Both the position numbers and the translations under genes were made by a program. A DNA stretch of 64,000 bases from Jatrophihabitans sp. (GTDB taxonomy: Bacteria > Actinomycetota > Actinomycetes > Mycobacteriales > Jatrophihabitantaceae). The stretch lies in assembly GCA_036389035.1 (NCBI GenBank), contig DASVQQ010000018.1:1-64000 (forward strand). Direction: 5' to 3'. The notes beneath the pieces were generated by a model. The model was not told the origin of the DNA. It saw only the letters and a program-made list of their open reading frames with translations, and made no database searches. How positions within the stretch are numbered: position 1 is the stretch's first letter; each line of letters begins with the position of its first letter. Positions 17,314-26,834 of this stretch are shown one piece after another.

Positions 17314-19230
17314 ATGATCGAATACGAACAGCACCGTTACGACGTCCTGATCATCGGCGCCGGCGGCGCCGGCCTGCGCGCCGCCATCGCCGCCCGCGAA
17401 GCCGGTCTGCGCACCGCGATCATCTGCAAGTCGCTCTTCGGCAAGGCGCACACCGTGATGGCCGAGGGCGGCATCGCGGCCTCGATGGGAAACGCCAACT
17501 CCAACGACAACTGGCAGGTGCACTTTCGCGACACCATGCGCGGGGGCAAGTTCCTGAACAACCCGCGGATGGCCGAGCTGCACGCCAAGGAGTCCCCGCA
17601 GCGGGTCTGGGAGCTCGAGACCTACGGCGCGCTGTTCGACCGGACGGCGGACGGACGGATCAGCCAGCGCAACTTCGGTGGGCATGAGTACCCGCGGCTG
17701 GCCCACGTCGGTGACCGCACCGGCCTGGAGCTGATCCGGACCCTGCAGCAGAAGATCGTCTCGCTGCAGCAGGACGACGGCGGCGGGGTCGCCTCGGACG
17801 GCAAGCTCAAGGTGTTCGCCGAGCTGACCGTCACCGAGTTGCTGCACGACGACAGCGGCTCCATCGCCGGCGCCTTCGGCTACTGGCGCGAGTCAGGCAG
17901 GTTCGTGGAGTTCCGGGCGCCGGCCGTGGTGCTGGCCACCGGCGGCATCGGCAAGTCCTTCAAGACCACCTCCAACTCCTGGGAGTACACCGGCGACGGC
18001 CATGCGCTGGCGCTGCGGGCCGGGTCGAACCTGATCAACATGGAGTTCGTGCAGTTCCACCCGACCGGCATGGTGTGGCCGCCCTCGGTCAAGGGCATCC
18101 TGGTGACCGAGTCGGTCCGCGGCGACGGCGGGGTGCTGCGCAACTCCGACGGCGAGCGGTTCATGTTCAACTACGTGCCGGACGTGTTCCGCAAGAACTA
18201 CGCCCAGACCGAGGACGAGGCCGACCGCTGGTACAAGGACCCCGAGAACAACAAGCGGCCGCCGGAGCTGCTGCCCCGCGACGAGGTCGCCCGGGCGATC
18301 AACTCCGAGGTCAAGGCCGGCCGCGGCTCGCCGCACGGCGGGGTGTTCCTGGACGTCTCGACCCGGTTGCCGGCCGAGGAGATCATCCGGCGGCTGCCCT
18401 CGATGCACCACCAGTTCAAGGAACTGGCCGACGTCGACATCACCAAGGAGCCGATGGAGGTCGGCCCGACCTGTCACTACGTGATGGGCGGCGTCCAGGT
18501 CGATCCGGACACCGCTGCCGCCGACGGGGTGCCCGGGTTGTTCGCGGCCGGCGAGGTCGCCGGCGGCATGCACGGCTCCAACCGGCTGGGCGGTAACTCG
18601 CTGTCGGACCTGCTGGTCTTCGGCCGCCGGGCCGGCGTCGGCGCCGCCGAGTACGTGGCCTCGCTGGGCGGCTCCTACCCGCTGGTCAACGAGAAGGCGC
18701 TGGCCGCTGCCGCCGAGGCCGCGGTGGCGCCGTTCCGGACCGAGTCCGGCGAGAATCCCTATACGGTGCACCAGGAGCTGCAGCAGACCATGAACGACCT
18801 GGTCGGCATCATCCGCACCGAGCCGGAGATGCGGCAGGCGCTGGACCGGCTGGGCGAGCTCAAGGCCCGGGCCCGTCGGGTCAGCGTCGAGGGCCACCGG
18901 CAGTTCAACCCGGGCTGGCACCTCGCCCTGGACCTGCAGAACATGATCGCGGTCAGCGAGTGCGTGGCCCGGGCGGCGCTGATCCGGCAGGAGAGCCGTG
19001 GCGGGCACACCCGTGACGACTTCCCGGCGATGAGCTCGGACTGGCGCCAGCGCAACCTGGTCTGCACGCTCAGCCACGACGCCGACGGTATGAGCGATGT
19101 CACCGTTGTCGAAAAGCCCACCCCGGCGATGCGAGCGGACCTGCTCGAGCTGTTCGATCGGGACGAGCTGGCCAAGTACCTGACCGACGAGGAACTTCCC
19201 GTGACGGCAGCCAAGGAGCAGAACCGATGA
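17314..19230 (+). CDS. sdhA: Succinate dehydrogenase flavoprotein subunit
   Basis: A 638-residue catalytic subunit. FAD is bound by the GAGGAG loop (residues 15-20) and covalently at His46 in HTVMAEGG. Substrate motifs follow: EFVQFHPTGM (about 249), TESVRGDGG (about 265), the NRLGGNSLSDLLVFGR block (about 426) and QESRGGHTRDDFP (about 564). It oxidises succinate to fumarate in the citric acid cycle. It is 67 nt after sdhC and coupled to sdhB through a repeat-derived mini-ORF (19227-19307). Confidence 0.96.
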   Translation: MIEYEQHRYDVLIIGAGGAGLRAAIAAREAGLRTAIICKSLFGKAHTVMAEGGIAASMGNANSNDNWQVHFRDTMRGGKFLNNPRMAELHAKESPQRVWELETYGALFDRTADGRISQRNFGGHEYPRLAHVGDRTGLELIRTLQQKIVSLQQDDGGGVASDGKLKVFAELTVTELLHDDSGSIAGAFGYWRESGRFVEFRAPAVVLATGGIGKSFKTTSNSWEYTGDGHALALRAGSNLINMEFVQFHPTGMVWPPSVKGILVTESVRGDGGVLRNSDGERFMFNYVPDVFRKNYAQTEDEADRWYKDPENNKRPPELLPRDEVARAINSEVKAGRGSPHGGVFLDVSTRLPAEEIIRRLPSMHHQFKELADVDITKEPMEVGPTCHYVMGGVQVDPDTAAADGVPGLFAAGEVAGGMHGSNRLGGNSLSDLLVFGRRAGVGAAEYVASLGGSYPLVNEKALAAAAEAAVAPFRTESGENPYTVHQELQQTMNDLVGIIRTEPEMRQALDRLGELKARARRVSVEGHRQFNPGWHLALDLQNMIAVSECVARAALIRQESRGGHTRDDFPAMSSDWRQRNLVCTLSHDADGMSDVTVVEKPTPAMRADLLELFDRDELAKYLTDEELPVTAAKEQNR

Positions 19231-19307
19231 GCGAGGATCGCAGCGAAGCGAGGACCGGAGCGAATCCCGTGATGAGCGCTTGCGCGAAGAACAAGGAAAA
19301 CAAATGA
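19227..19307 (+). repeat. Relay mini-ORF repeat between sdhA and sdhB
   Basis: The ATGA overlap at the sdhA stop opens a 26-residue mini-ORF beginning MSEDRSEARTGAN. Its TGA (19305-19307) overlaps the sdhB ATG (19304-19306). It belongs to the same sequence family as the SEHRSERSERG repeats at 56283. It also holds AAGGAA (about 19294), the sdhB Shine-Dalgarno. Confidence 0.75.
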
Positions 19308-20056
19308 CGTACAAGGCGAAGTTCCGGGTCTGGCGAGGCGACGCCGACAACGGTGACCTGCAGGACTTCACCGTCGAGGTCAACGAGGGCGAGGTCGTGC
19401 TCGACATCATCCACCGGTTGCAGGCCACCCAGGCCTCGGACCTGGCGGTCCGGTGGAACTGCAAGGCCGGCAAGTGCGGCTCCTGCAGCGCCGAGATCAA
19501 CGGCCGGCCGCGGCTGCTGTGCATGACCCGGATGTCGACGTTCACCGAGGCCGAGACGATCACCGTCACCCCGCTGCGCGCGTTCCCGGTGATCCGCGAC
19601 CTGGTCACCGACGTCTCCTTCAACTACCAGAAGGCGCGCGAGATCCCGTCGTTCGCGCCGCCACCGGGCCTGGCGCCCGGCGAGTACCGGATGCAGCAGG
19701 TCGACGTGGAACGCTCGCAGGAGTTCCGCAAGTGCATCGAGTGCTTCCTGTGCCAGGACACCTGCCACGTCGTGCGCGACCACGAGGAGAACAAGAAGTC
19801 CTTCGCCGGACCGCGGTACCTGATGCGGATCGCCGAGCTGGACATGCACCCGCTGGACGCCCGGGACCGGCAGCGCGAGGCGCAGGACGAGCACGGCCTG
19901 GGCTACTGCAACATCACCAAGTGCTGCGGCGACGTCTGCCCCGAGCACATCAAGATCACCGACAACGCCCTGATCCCGATGAAGGAACGGGTCGCCGACC
20001 GCAAGTACGACCCGCTGGTCTGGCTGGGCAACAAGATCTTGCGCCGCGACTCCTAG
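19304..20056 (+). CDS. sdhB: Succinate dehydrogenase iron-sulfur subunit
   Basis: A 250-residue protein with an N-terminal 2Fe-2S ferredoxin domain (CKAGKCGSCSAEINGRPRLLC is too long to list whole; Cys are near residues 53, 58, 61 and 73). A C-terminal domain has CIECFLCQDTC (about 146) and CNITKCCGDVCP (about 203) for the 4Fe-4S and 3Fe-4S clusters. It carries electrons from SdhA FAD to the membrane quinone site. The ATG at 19304 is chosen over the longer frame because AAGGAA lies 5-10 nt upstream and the relay mini-ORF stops on it. Confidence 0.95.
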   Translation: MTYKAKFRVWRGDADNGDLQDFTVEVNEGEVVLDIIHRLQATQASDLAVRWNCKAGKCGSCSAEINGRPRLLCMTRMSTFTEAETITVTPLRAFPVIRDLVTDVSFNYQKAREIPSFAPPPGLAPGEYRMQQVDVERSQEFRKCIECFLCQDTCHVVRDHEENKKSFAGPRYLMRIAELDMHPLDARDRQREAQDEHGLGYCNITKCCGDVCPEHIKITDNALIPMKERVADRKYDPLVWLGNKILRRDS

Positions 20057-20192
20057 GGACTGGCTCGCCGGCCCCCACCAGTCGAACCTGGAGCAGGCCC
20101 GACGCTCATCCGGATGACCTTCGGCGTCAACGCGCTCGTGGTCGCCACCCGGTGAGCCTGCGATCGGCGCTGCGCGGCACACCCAGCAGGGG

Positions 20193-20269
20193 TATGGTGT
20201 CCTCCCACTGGGGGCCCGGCCGGCTGAGGCCGGTGTCGGTATGCACTGGCACCCGATGGGAGCGAGCCG
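20193..20269 (+). promoter_or_regulatory. Promoter and structured leader of the sulfotransferase gene
   Basis: TATGGT (about 20193) could be the -10 element. The leader that follows can fold: CTCCCA near 20202 pairs with TGGGAG near 20255, enclosing a CCGGCC/GGCCGG stem-loop, with the downstream arm next to the start codon. It matches no riboswitch class I recognise; it may only be a stable leader. Confidence 0.35.
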
Positions 20270-21385
20270 ATGAGCGCGCGCGTGCTGCACATCGTCGACA
20301 AGGTGGCGCCGCTCGAGTTCTTCCCGGCGGTCCCGCAGAATTTCGTCCTGCGCGAGGGCGAACCAGTGCCCCCGGAGGTCGTGCTCGAGGACCCGGACCT
20401 CAGCCTGTACTGCCTGGACGACGACAACGGGCAGGCGCTGTTCGTCCGAACGCCCACCGGCGTCGACCTCTTGGCGTCGCCGTTCTACTACCTTGCCCAG
20501 TACCAGCATGCGCAGCAGGTGATCGCGGTGCCCTATGACACCCTGCACCGGCTTGCCGATGGCCTTGCCGTCGGCGCTGACGACCTCGTCCTGATCTACT
20601 CTGTCGGGCGCTGCGGCTCCACCCTGATCAGCCAGGCCCTCAACGCCGTGGACGGCGTGCTCAGCTACTCCGAACCCGACGTCTACACCCAGATCGCGAT
20701 GCTGCGGCACTCCGACGGCAGCCGCGACCAGGAGTACCTGCGGCTGATCCGGACCTGCACCCGCATCCTCCGCCGGAACGCCACGACGGTGGCGCTGAAG
20801 TTCCGCGCCAGCGGCATCCACCTCGCCGACCTGTTCCACCAGCTGTACCCCGACGCCCGCAACATCTTTCTGCACCGGCACGCGGAGAGGTGGCTGGAAT
20901 CGATGAACGCCGGGTTCACCCCGAACCTGCCAGGGCCCGAGGCCGAGCCGATGTTCACCAGGTTCGTGCTGGCTCAGGCGCCGCTGCTGCAGCCGTTCGC
21001 GGCCCAGCACCGCCGCAGGCCGACCCTGACCGAGGCCTACACCCTGACCTGGCTGTCCGTCGTGGACAAGTACCTGACGCTGCGCCGCGACGCGGTGCCG
21101 TTCCTGACCCTGCACTACGAGGACATCAAGGCACAGCCAAGGGCGACGCTGCTGGAGCTGCTGGCCTACTGCGGGCTGCGGATCGAGGACTTCGACCGGG
21201 CCTACGGCACGTTCTCGGCGGACTCGCAGGAAGGCACCCTGCTCTCGCTGGCAAGCCGGCAGAAGAACCCGGCGCCGGCATTGCGCCCGCAGGACTACGT
21301 GCAGGCACGGGCGGTGCTGGCCGAGCACGCCACCATCCGGACACCGGATTTCGACCTCGGCGCGGCGCACGCGGCGATGGACTGA
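20270..21385 (+). CDS. Sulfotransferase-family protein
   Basis: A 371-residue protein. At about residues 103-121 is the 5'-PAPS-binding loop in LIYSVGRCGSTLIS, followed by a conserved Glu-Pro (SYSEPDVY). A second PAPS region is RNIFLHRHAERWLESM. A late HYEDIKAQP segment matches the family's end block. It would move sulfate from PAPS to a hydroxyl or amino group of a carbohydrate or small molecule. The first 100 residues do not belong to the fold and are of unknown role. It stands alone between the sdh genes and the MoxR operon, so the acceptor cannot be inferred. Confidence 0.8.
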   Translation: MSARVLHIVDKVAPLEFFPAVPQNFVLREGEPVPPEVVLEDPDLSLYCLDDDNGQALFVRTPTGVDLLASPFYYLAQYQHAQQVIAVPYDTLHRLADGLAVGADDLVLIYSVGRCGSTLISQALNAVDGVLSYSEPDVYTQIAMLRHSDGSRDQEYLRLIRTCTRILRRNATTVALKFRASGIHLADLFHQLYPDARNIFLHRHAERWLESMNAGFTPNLPGPEAEPMFTRFVLAQAPLLQPFAAQHRRRPTLTEAYTLTWLSVVDKYLTLRRDAVPFLTLHYEDIKAQPRATLLELLAYCGLRIEDFDRAYGTFSADSQEGTLLSLASRQKNPAPALRPQDYVQARAVLAEHATIRTPDFDLGAAHAAMD

Positions 21386-21397
21386 GACGGGGGCGGA

Positions 21398-21979
21398 TCA
21401 GTCGCGAGATCGCTGCAGCAGCAGCACCGGGACGCCGACCAGCACGAGCACGCCGAGCAGCCCGAGCAGTTGCAGCCCGCTGGTGCCGCCGGGCCGCCCC
21501 AGGCCGTAGCTGATCACCGCCAGCGCCGCCGCGACCGCAAGCTCCACCGAGCACCGCCGCAGCCAGCGGCGCAGCACCGGGCCCCGCAGCCGCACGCCCA
21601 GCGGAACGGCCGCGGCCAGCGCGGTGCTGGTGTGCAGCAGGTACAGGGCGAGCGCGAACGCGGCCGTGGCGGCCAGCGGCGGCGTGCCCTGCCAACCGTA
21701 GGCGGCCAGCCAGCCACCGATCGCCGACCCGAGCGCCAGGCCGGCGCCGGCGCGATCCGGGCTGGCGACCGCGACCAGGACGCCGGCCGCCGTGAGCAGG
21801 GCCCACCCCAGGTGGCGCTCGGCCGGAATCGCCAGCACCGCCAGCCCGGCCAGCAGGATGACCAGCCGCACCGCCAACCCGGCCGGCGGGTACCGCCGCC
21901 ATGCCGGGTGCCCGGACAGCGGGCCGCGGCCGGCCCACGCCGCCGCCAGCCGGCTCATCGGCGCCGCCAGCCGGCTCAT
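21398..21979 (-). CDS. Multi-pass membrane protein of the MoxR operon
   Basis: A 193-residue hydrophobic protein with about four or five membrane helices between residues 35 and 185 and a short basic end (LLQRSRD). No catalytic motif is visible. Its ATG overlaps the DUF58 gene stop (ATGA at 21976-21979). A 21-bp tandem duplication gives two in-frame starts (21979 and 21958), so the first 7 residues MSRLAAP may be extra. It is the last gene of a five-gene operon and likely works with the MoxR/DUF58 unit. Confidence 0.7.
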   Translation of the reverse strand: MSRLAAPMSRLAAAWAGRGPLSGHPAWRRYPPAGLAVRLVILLAGLAVLAIPAERHLGWALLTAAGVLVAVASPDRAGAGLALGSAIGGWLAAYGWQGTPPLAATAAFALALYLLHTSTALAAAVPLGVRLRGPVLRRWLRRCSVELAVAAALAVISYGLGRPGGTSGLQLLGLLGVLVLVGVPVLLLQRSRD

Positions 21980-21982
21980 CGG
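21941..21982 (-). repeat. 21-bp perfect tandem duplication at a stop/start overlap
   Basis: Copies at 21941-21961 and 21962-21982. Each contains the ATG of the membrane protein gene, so the copy number adds 7 codons (MSRLAAP) in frame. Confidence 0.95.
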
Positions 21983-23315
21983 CGCACCCTGGCCGCCCGA
22001 TGGGTCCGGCTGAGCCCGACCAGCACCTGATCCAGGCTGCCACTGCCCAGCCAGGGCACCACCGGAACGCCGTGATCGGCAAGCGCCCTGACCAGGTTCT
22101 GCCGCTCGATCAGCTGCGCCCGCCAGGCCAGCTCGAGCCAGGGCCCGGACTCGGGCAGCACCACCTCCGCCGGCAGCGTGTCCACGACCAGCACCGAGCG
22201 GCCGGCCCGGGACAGCCCCGCCGCCTCGATCGCCACCTCGGCGCCGAGCAGCGGGCTCAACACGATCACCAGGGCCCGGCCGGAGATCCTGGCCATCGCG
22301 CGGCCGGCAGCCAGCTCGCTGACCGGCGCGGCCCGGACGTCCAGCAGCACGTCCATGATCCTGAACAGGTGCGCCTGGCCGGTCCGGGGCTGGACCGGCC
22401 GGCCGGCGCGGCCCAGGTCCAGCACCGCCACCCGGTCACCGTGGCGCAGGTAGTGCTCGGCGATCGAGGCGGCCGCGCGCACCGCGACGTCGAGGTTGCT
22501 GGCGGTGCCCGGACCGGCGTGGGCGCCCACCTCGAAGGCGGTGTCGAGCACCAGCACCACCTCGGTGTCACGATCTGAGTAGGTGGCGGTGACGTGCAGG
22601 TCGCCGGTGCGCAGCGACACCGGCCAGTTGATCCGCCGCAGCCGGTCGCCCGCGACAAAGGGACGCACCCCGGCCGGATCGACCCCTTCGCCGATCCGGC
22701 GCGACCGGTGCGCCCCGACGATGCCAGGAGCTGACGGCACCAGGTCGGTGGCTGCGAACTCGGCCCGCAGCGGGATGGTGACCAGCGACGCCACGTCGGC
22801 GCCGGTCACGGTGGTGCGCAGCAGTCCGTGGGCGGCCGTGACGCTCATGCTCACCCGGCCGATCCGGCTACGTCCCCACCGGGGCGCGACCAGCCGATGA
22901 TCGAGGCTGACCTCCTCATCCGGGCCGGCCGTGGTGCAGACGTCCTGGCCGCCGCCGGACAGCTCGATCCAGCCCTCCAGCCGGGTGCGCAGCCGGATGA
23001 CGTCGACCGCGTCCGGGGCGTGGAGCTGCTGGCTCAAGGTGGTCGACTGGCCCTCGAACAGCGTGGTCGCCGTGGTCCGGAGCCGCACCACCGGCGCCCG
23101 GGAGGCCCGGCTGAGCAGCGGCAGCACGGTGCCCACCGCCAACGGCAGCGCCAGCAGCAGCAGGTCCTGGCGGGCCAGCAGCACCGCCAGCCCCAGCAGC
23201 ACCGCCGCGCAGCCCACCGCGGGCGCCAGCGCCGCGGTGGGTGACCACCGGGCCGGCGGGATCGCGGCCCGGTCAGGCTCCCCGGCCGGGTGGGGGGTCA
23301 TAGCCGGGTCGGAAC

Positions 23316-23319
<4 letters not shown>
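21976..23319 (-). CDS. DUF58 family protein with VWA-like end
   Basis: A 447-residue protein. Two hydrophobic segments lie near residues 28-65. The DUF58 core is seen in RIGEGVDPAGVRPFVAGDRLRRINWPVSLRTGDL (two blocks, about 235-265) and the following YSDRDTEVVLVLDTAFEVG, where DTAF stands at the MIDAS-like position. DUF58 proteins are MoxR partners, thought to help assemble metal-containing or secreted complexes. The ATG at 23317-23319 overlaps the moxR stop (ATGA). A longer frame upstream of it runs through moxR and is not real. Confidence 0.85.
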
Positions 23320-24301
<982 letters not shown>

Positions 24302-24302
<1 letters not shown>

Positions 24303-24823
24303 CACAGGGCCTCGATCTGGTCCAGCAGCGCGCTCAACTGGGCGTGACTGGACGCCGGGCTGGAAGGCGTCGGCGGCGCCATCGTCAACGACCACAACTG
24401 CTCTCCTAACACTTCTCTGGCCTGGACGGGCTGGCTGCGCGGGTCGATCCCGTACTTCTGGCGCAACCGCTCGGTGGCCAGCCGGGCAAGCATCGGGCGC
24501 ACGTTGCGGTCATATTTCGAACCGTCCCGGCAGGCTGCTTCGAGCCGGCGTTCGGACTGTCGCAGCCTGCTGAGGTACTCCCCGCCGGTCGGCGCCGGCT
24601 GCTCGAAGAGCTCCGGCGGCGGCTGCGGCCCGGCGGCGGTCTCACGCACCAACTGAACCAGCACCGCGGTGGCCATGCCGACTCCGACGCACAGCTCCGG
24701 CGGCGGGTCCGCGCCGGAGGCGACGCCGGTCAGCAGCACGACGATGCCGACTCCCAATCCGATCCCGGCGGCCAGGGCCAGCCGTAGCCAGAACCGGGAA
24801 CGCCAGCCCGCCGGCTCGGTCAT
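24302..24823 (-). CDS. Two-helix membrane protein of the MoxR operon
   Basis: A 173-residue protein. Two hydrophobic segments (about residues 12-32 and 44-60) are followed by a charged C-terminal part with a likely helix (EYLSRLRQSERRLEAACRDG, 93-112). I do not recognise a family. It has ATGA and TGATG overlaps on both sides (with the DUF4129 gene upstream and moxR downstream), so it is translated as one unit with them. Similar small proteins are common in MoxR/DUF58/DUF4129 operons. Confidence 0.72.
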
Positions 24824-25548
24824 CTGCGGCCCTGACCCGCGGGCTCGACGGGCTGGACGGGTCCGGCCGCCTCGAGTTCGGAACGGAGCTGGGCCAGGTC
24901 AGCCCGGGCTTGGGCGACAGCCTCGGCCGGGATCGGATGGCTGGAGAACCGGGCCTCGCGGTACAGGGCGGCCAACCGGTTCAGCGGCGCCTCGCTCAAC
25001 GGCAGCGAGGACAGCAACCGCTCGGCCAGGTCGGAGGAGGTCTCGGCGGGCCGGCGGCGCAGGCCTGCCGCCTCGGCGGTCTGCTCCAACCGGTACCAGC
25101 ACAGGATCACCCCGTCCCGGATCTGGCCGTTGGCCATCTGGGACATCGTCGAGCGCAGCGTGTTCGAGACCCGCCTGCGGACATCGTCGGGAGCCGGCTC
25201 GGCCGGCGGCCGGGCGGTCCGGCGGCCCCGCTGCCGGGAGCGCAGCCAGGCGAGGAAGCGCGGCCAGAGCGCCACCGCGAGCCCGAGCAGCGCCAGCAGC
25301 AGGGTGGCGATGAGCACCCACTGGATGAAGGACCAGGGCACCCGGAAGCCGTCCGAGGTCTCGGGGGGCACGGAGTTCAGCTGGTCCTCGGCCGGCGGAG
25401 CGGTGACCGAGGCCTCGCGTGGCGCGCCCGAGCGGGTGACGGTCCGCACGTCCACCTGTTGCGGCCGGGCCCGGGCGGCGAAGGCGACCAGCGTGAACCC
25501 GGCCAGCGTCGCTGCCGCCAGCCACCCGTTGCGGGCGTTGGACCTCAC
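24820..25548 (-). CDS. DUF4129 membrane protein
   Basis: A 242-residue protein. A first hydrophobic segment or signal anchor is at residues 8-26 and a second at about 72-94, so the middle part lies outside the membrane. The C-terminal DUF4129 domain (about 125-220) shows the conserved GVILCWYRLEQTAEAAG and ETSSDLAERLL pattern. The domain is widespread at the C-terminus of transglutaminase-like proteins; here it stands without the transglutaminase part. The start is GTG. It is the first gene of the five-gene operon. Confidence 0.8.
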   Translation of the reverse strand: MRSNARNGWLAAATLAGFTLVAFAARARPQQVDVRTVTRSGAPREASVTAPPAEDQLNSVPPETSDGFRVPWSFIQWVLIATLLLALLGLAVALWPRFLAWLRSRQRGRRTARPPAEPAPDDVRRRVSNTLRSTMSQMANGQIRDGVILCWYRLEQTAEAAGLRRRPAETSSDLAERLLSSLPLSEAPLNRLAALYREARFSSHPIPAEAVAQARADLAQLRSELEAAGPVQPVEPAGQGRR

Positions 25549-25603
25549 CGCGCGCTCGCCACCGTCCTCACCTGCGTCAGCCGGGCGCCGCTGCGAACCT
25601 GGC

Positions 25604-26773
25604 TCAGGCCAGTGCCGCGGTGAGGTCTGCCAGCAGATCCTTGATGTCCTCGATGCCGACCGAGAGCCGGACCAGGTCGCCGGGAACCTCCAGCTCTGAG
25701 CCTGCCACGCTGGCGTGCGTCATGCGGGCCGGGTGCTCGATCAGCGACTCGATACCCCCGAGCGACTCGCCGAGGGTGAACAGCCGGGTCAGCCCGCACA
25801 CCTTGAGCGCCGCCTCCTCGCCGCCGCGCACCCGGAAGGACACCATGCCGCCGAACCCGGTCATCTGCCGGGCCGCGACCTCGTGGTGGGGGTGGGTGGG
25901 CAGGCCCGGGTACAGCACGCTCGAGACGGCCGGGTGCTGGCTGAGGAACCGCACGATCTGCTCGGCGTTGGAGCAGTGCCGGTCCATCCGCACGCCCAGG
26001 GTCTTGATGCCGCGCAGCACCAGCCAGGAGTCGAACGGGCCGCTGACCGCGCCCATCGCGTTCTGGTGGAAGGCCACCTGCTCGCCGATCTCGGGGTCAC
26101 GGGTCACCACCGCCCCGCCGACCACGTCGGAATGCCCGCCGAGGTACTTGGTGGTGGAGTGCACCACGATGTCGGCGCCCAGGGCCAGCGGCTGCTGCAG
26201 GTAGGGCGAGGCGAAGGTGTTGTCGACGACCAGCAACGTCTGGTGCTGACGCGACACCTCGGCCAGCGCGGCGATGTCGACGATGTTGAGCAACGGGTTG
26301 GTGGGCGTCTCCACCCAGATGACGCGGGTGTTGGGCTGGATCGCGGCGGCCACCGCGCCGCTGTCGTGCATGGGGACCGGGGTGAACTCGATGCCCCACC
26401 TGGTCAGCACCCGGGCCACCAGCCGGTAGGTGCCGCCGTAGGCGTCATCGGGCAGCAGCATGTGGTCCCCGGGCACGCAGAGCGTCCGCAGCAGGGTGTC
26501 CTCGGCGGCCAGGCCGGAGGCGAAGGCCATCCCGCGCGCGCCGCCCTCCACCGCGGCCAGGCACTCCTCCAGCGCCGTCCGGGTCGGGTTGCCCGACCGG
26601 CTGTACTCATAGCCGCCGCGCAGCCCGCCGACGCCGTCCTGCTTGTAGGTCGAGGTCTGGTAGATCGGCACCACGACCGATCCGGTCAGCGGGTCGGGCT
26701 CCTGGCCGGCGTGAATCGCCCGGGAGTTGAAGCCGAGCTGGTCCGGCGCGCTGCCATCAATCGGGTTACCCAT
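25604..26773 (-). CDS. metB: Cystathionine gamma-synthase / gamma-lyase
   Basis: A 389-residue PLP enzyme. The PLP lysine is Lys209 in HSTTKYLGGHSD. Also visible are SRSGNPTR (59-66), FASGLAA (84-90) and VETPTNPLL. The family end SVGIEDIKDLLADL is intact. It makes cystathionine from O-acyl-homoserine or splits cystathionine to cysteine; sequence alone does not decide. A cbs gene lies just upstream in the same direction, so the two may run transsulfuration together. M. tuberculosis has metB (Rv1079) near cbs (Rv1077). The promoter is of leaderless type. Confidence 0.93.
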   Translation of the reverse strand: MGNPIDGSAPDQLGFNSRAIHAGQEPDPLTGSVVVPIYQTSTYKQDGVGGLRGGYEYSRSGNPTRTALEECLAAVEGGARGMAFASGLAAEDTLLRTLCVPGDHMLLPDDAYGGTYRLVARVLTRWGIEFTPVPMHDSGAVAAAIQPNTRVIWVETPTNPLLNIVDIAALAEVSRQHQTLLVVDNTFASPYLQQPLALGADIVVHSTTKYLGGHSDVVGGAVVTRDPEIGEQVAFHQNAMGAVSGPFDSWLVLRGIKTLGVRMDRHCSNAEQIVRFLSQHPAVSSVLYPGLPTHPHHEVAARQMTGFGGMVSFRVRGGEEAALKVCGLTRLFTLGESLGGIESLIEHPARMTHASVAGSELEVPGDLVRLSVGIEDIKDLLADLTAALA

Positions 26774-26780
26774 AGCCCAC

Positions 26781-26786
26781 AGATTA
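26781..26786 (-). promoter_or_regulatory. -10 element of probable leaderless promoter (metB)
   Basis: On the minus strand TAATCT ends 7 nt before the metB ATG; there is no Shine-Dalgarno. Confidence 0.5.
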
Positions 26787-26834
26787 CTGCCCCGTCCGGA
26801 ATGCCGAGTACCCGTGACAAAACGGGCACCACTC

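Noticed and set aside
20058..20083. Terminator after sdhB
   Set aside because: GACTGG/CCAGTC can pair, but the loop is 14 nt and the rest does not fold into a clear stem, so it is not called.
24303..24395. Longer moxR start
   Set aside because: The extension lies inside the upstream gene. The ATG at 24300-24302 has the TGATG overlap common to all five genes of the operon.
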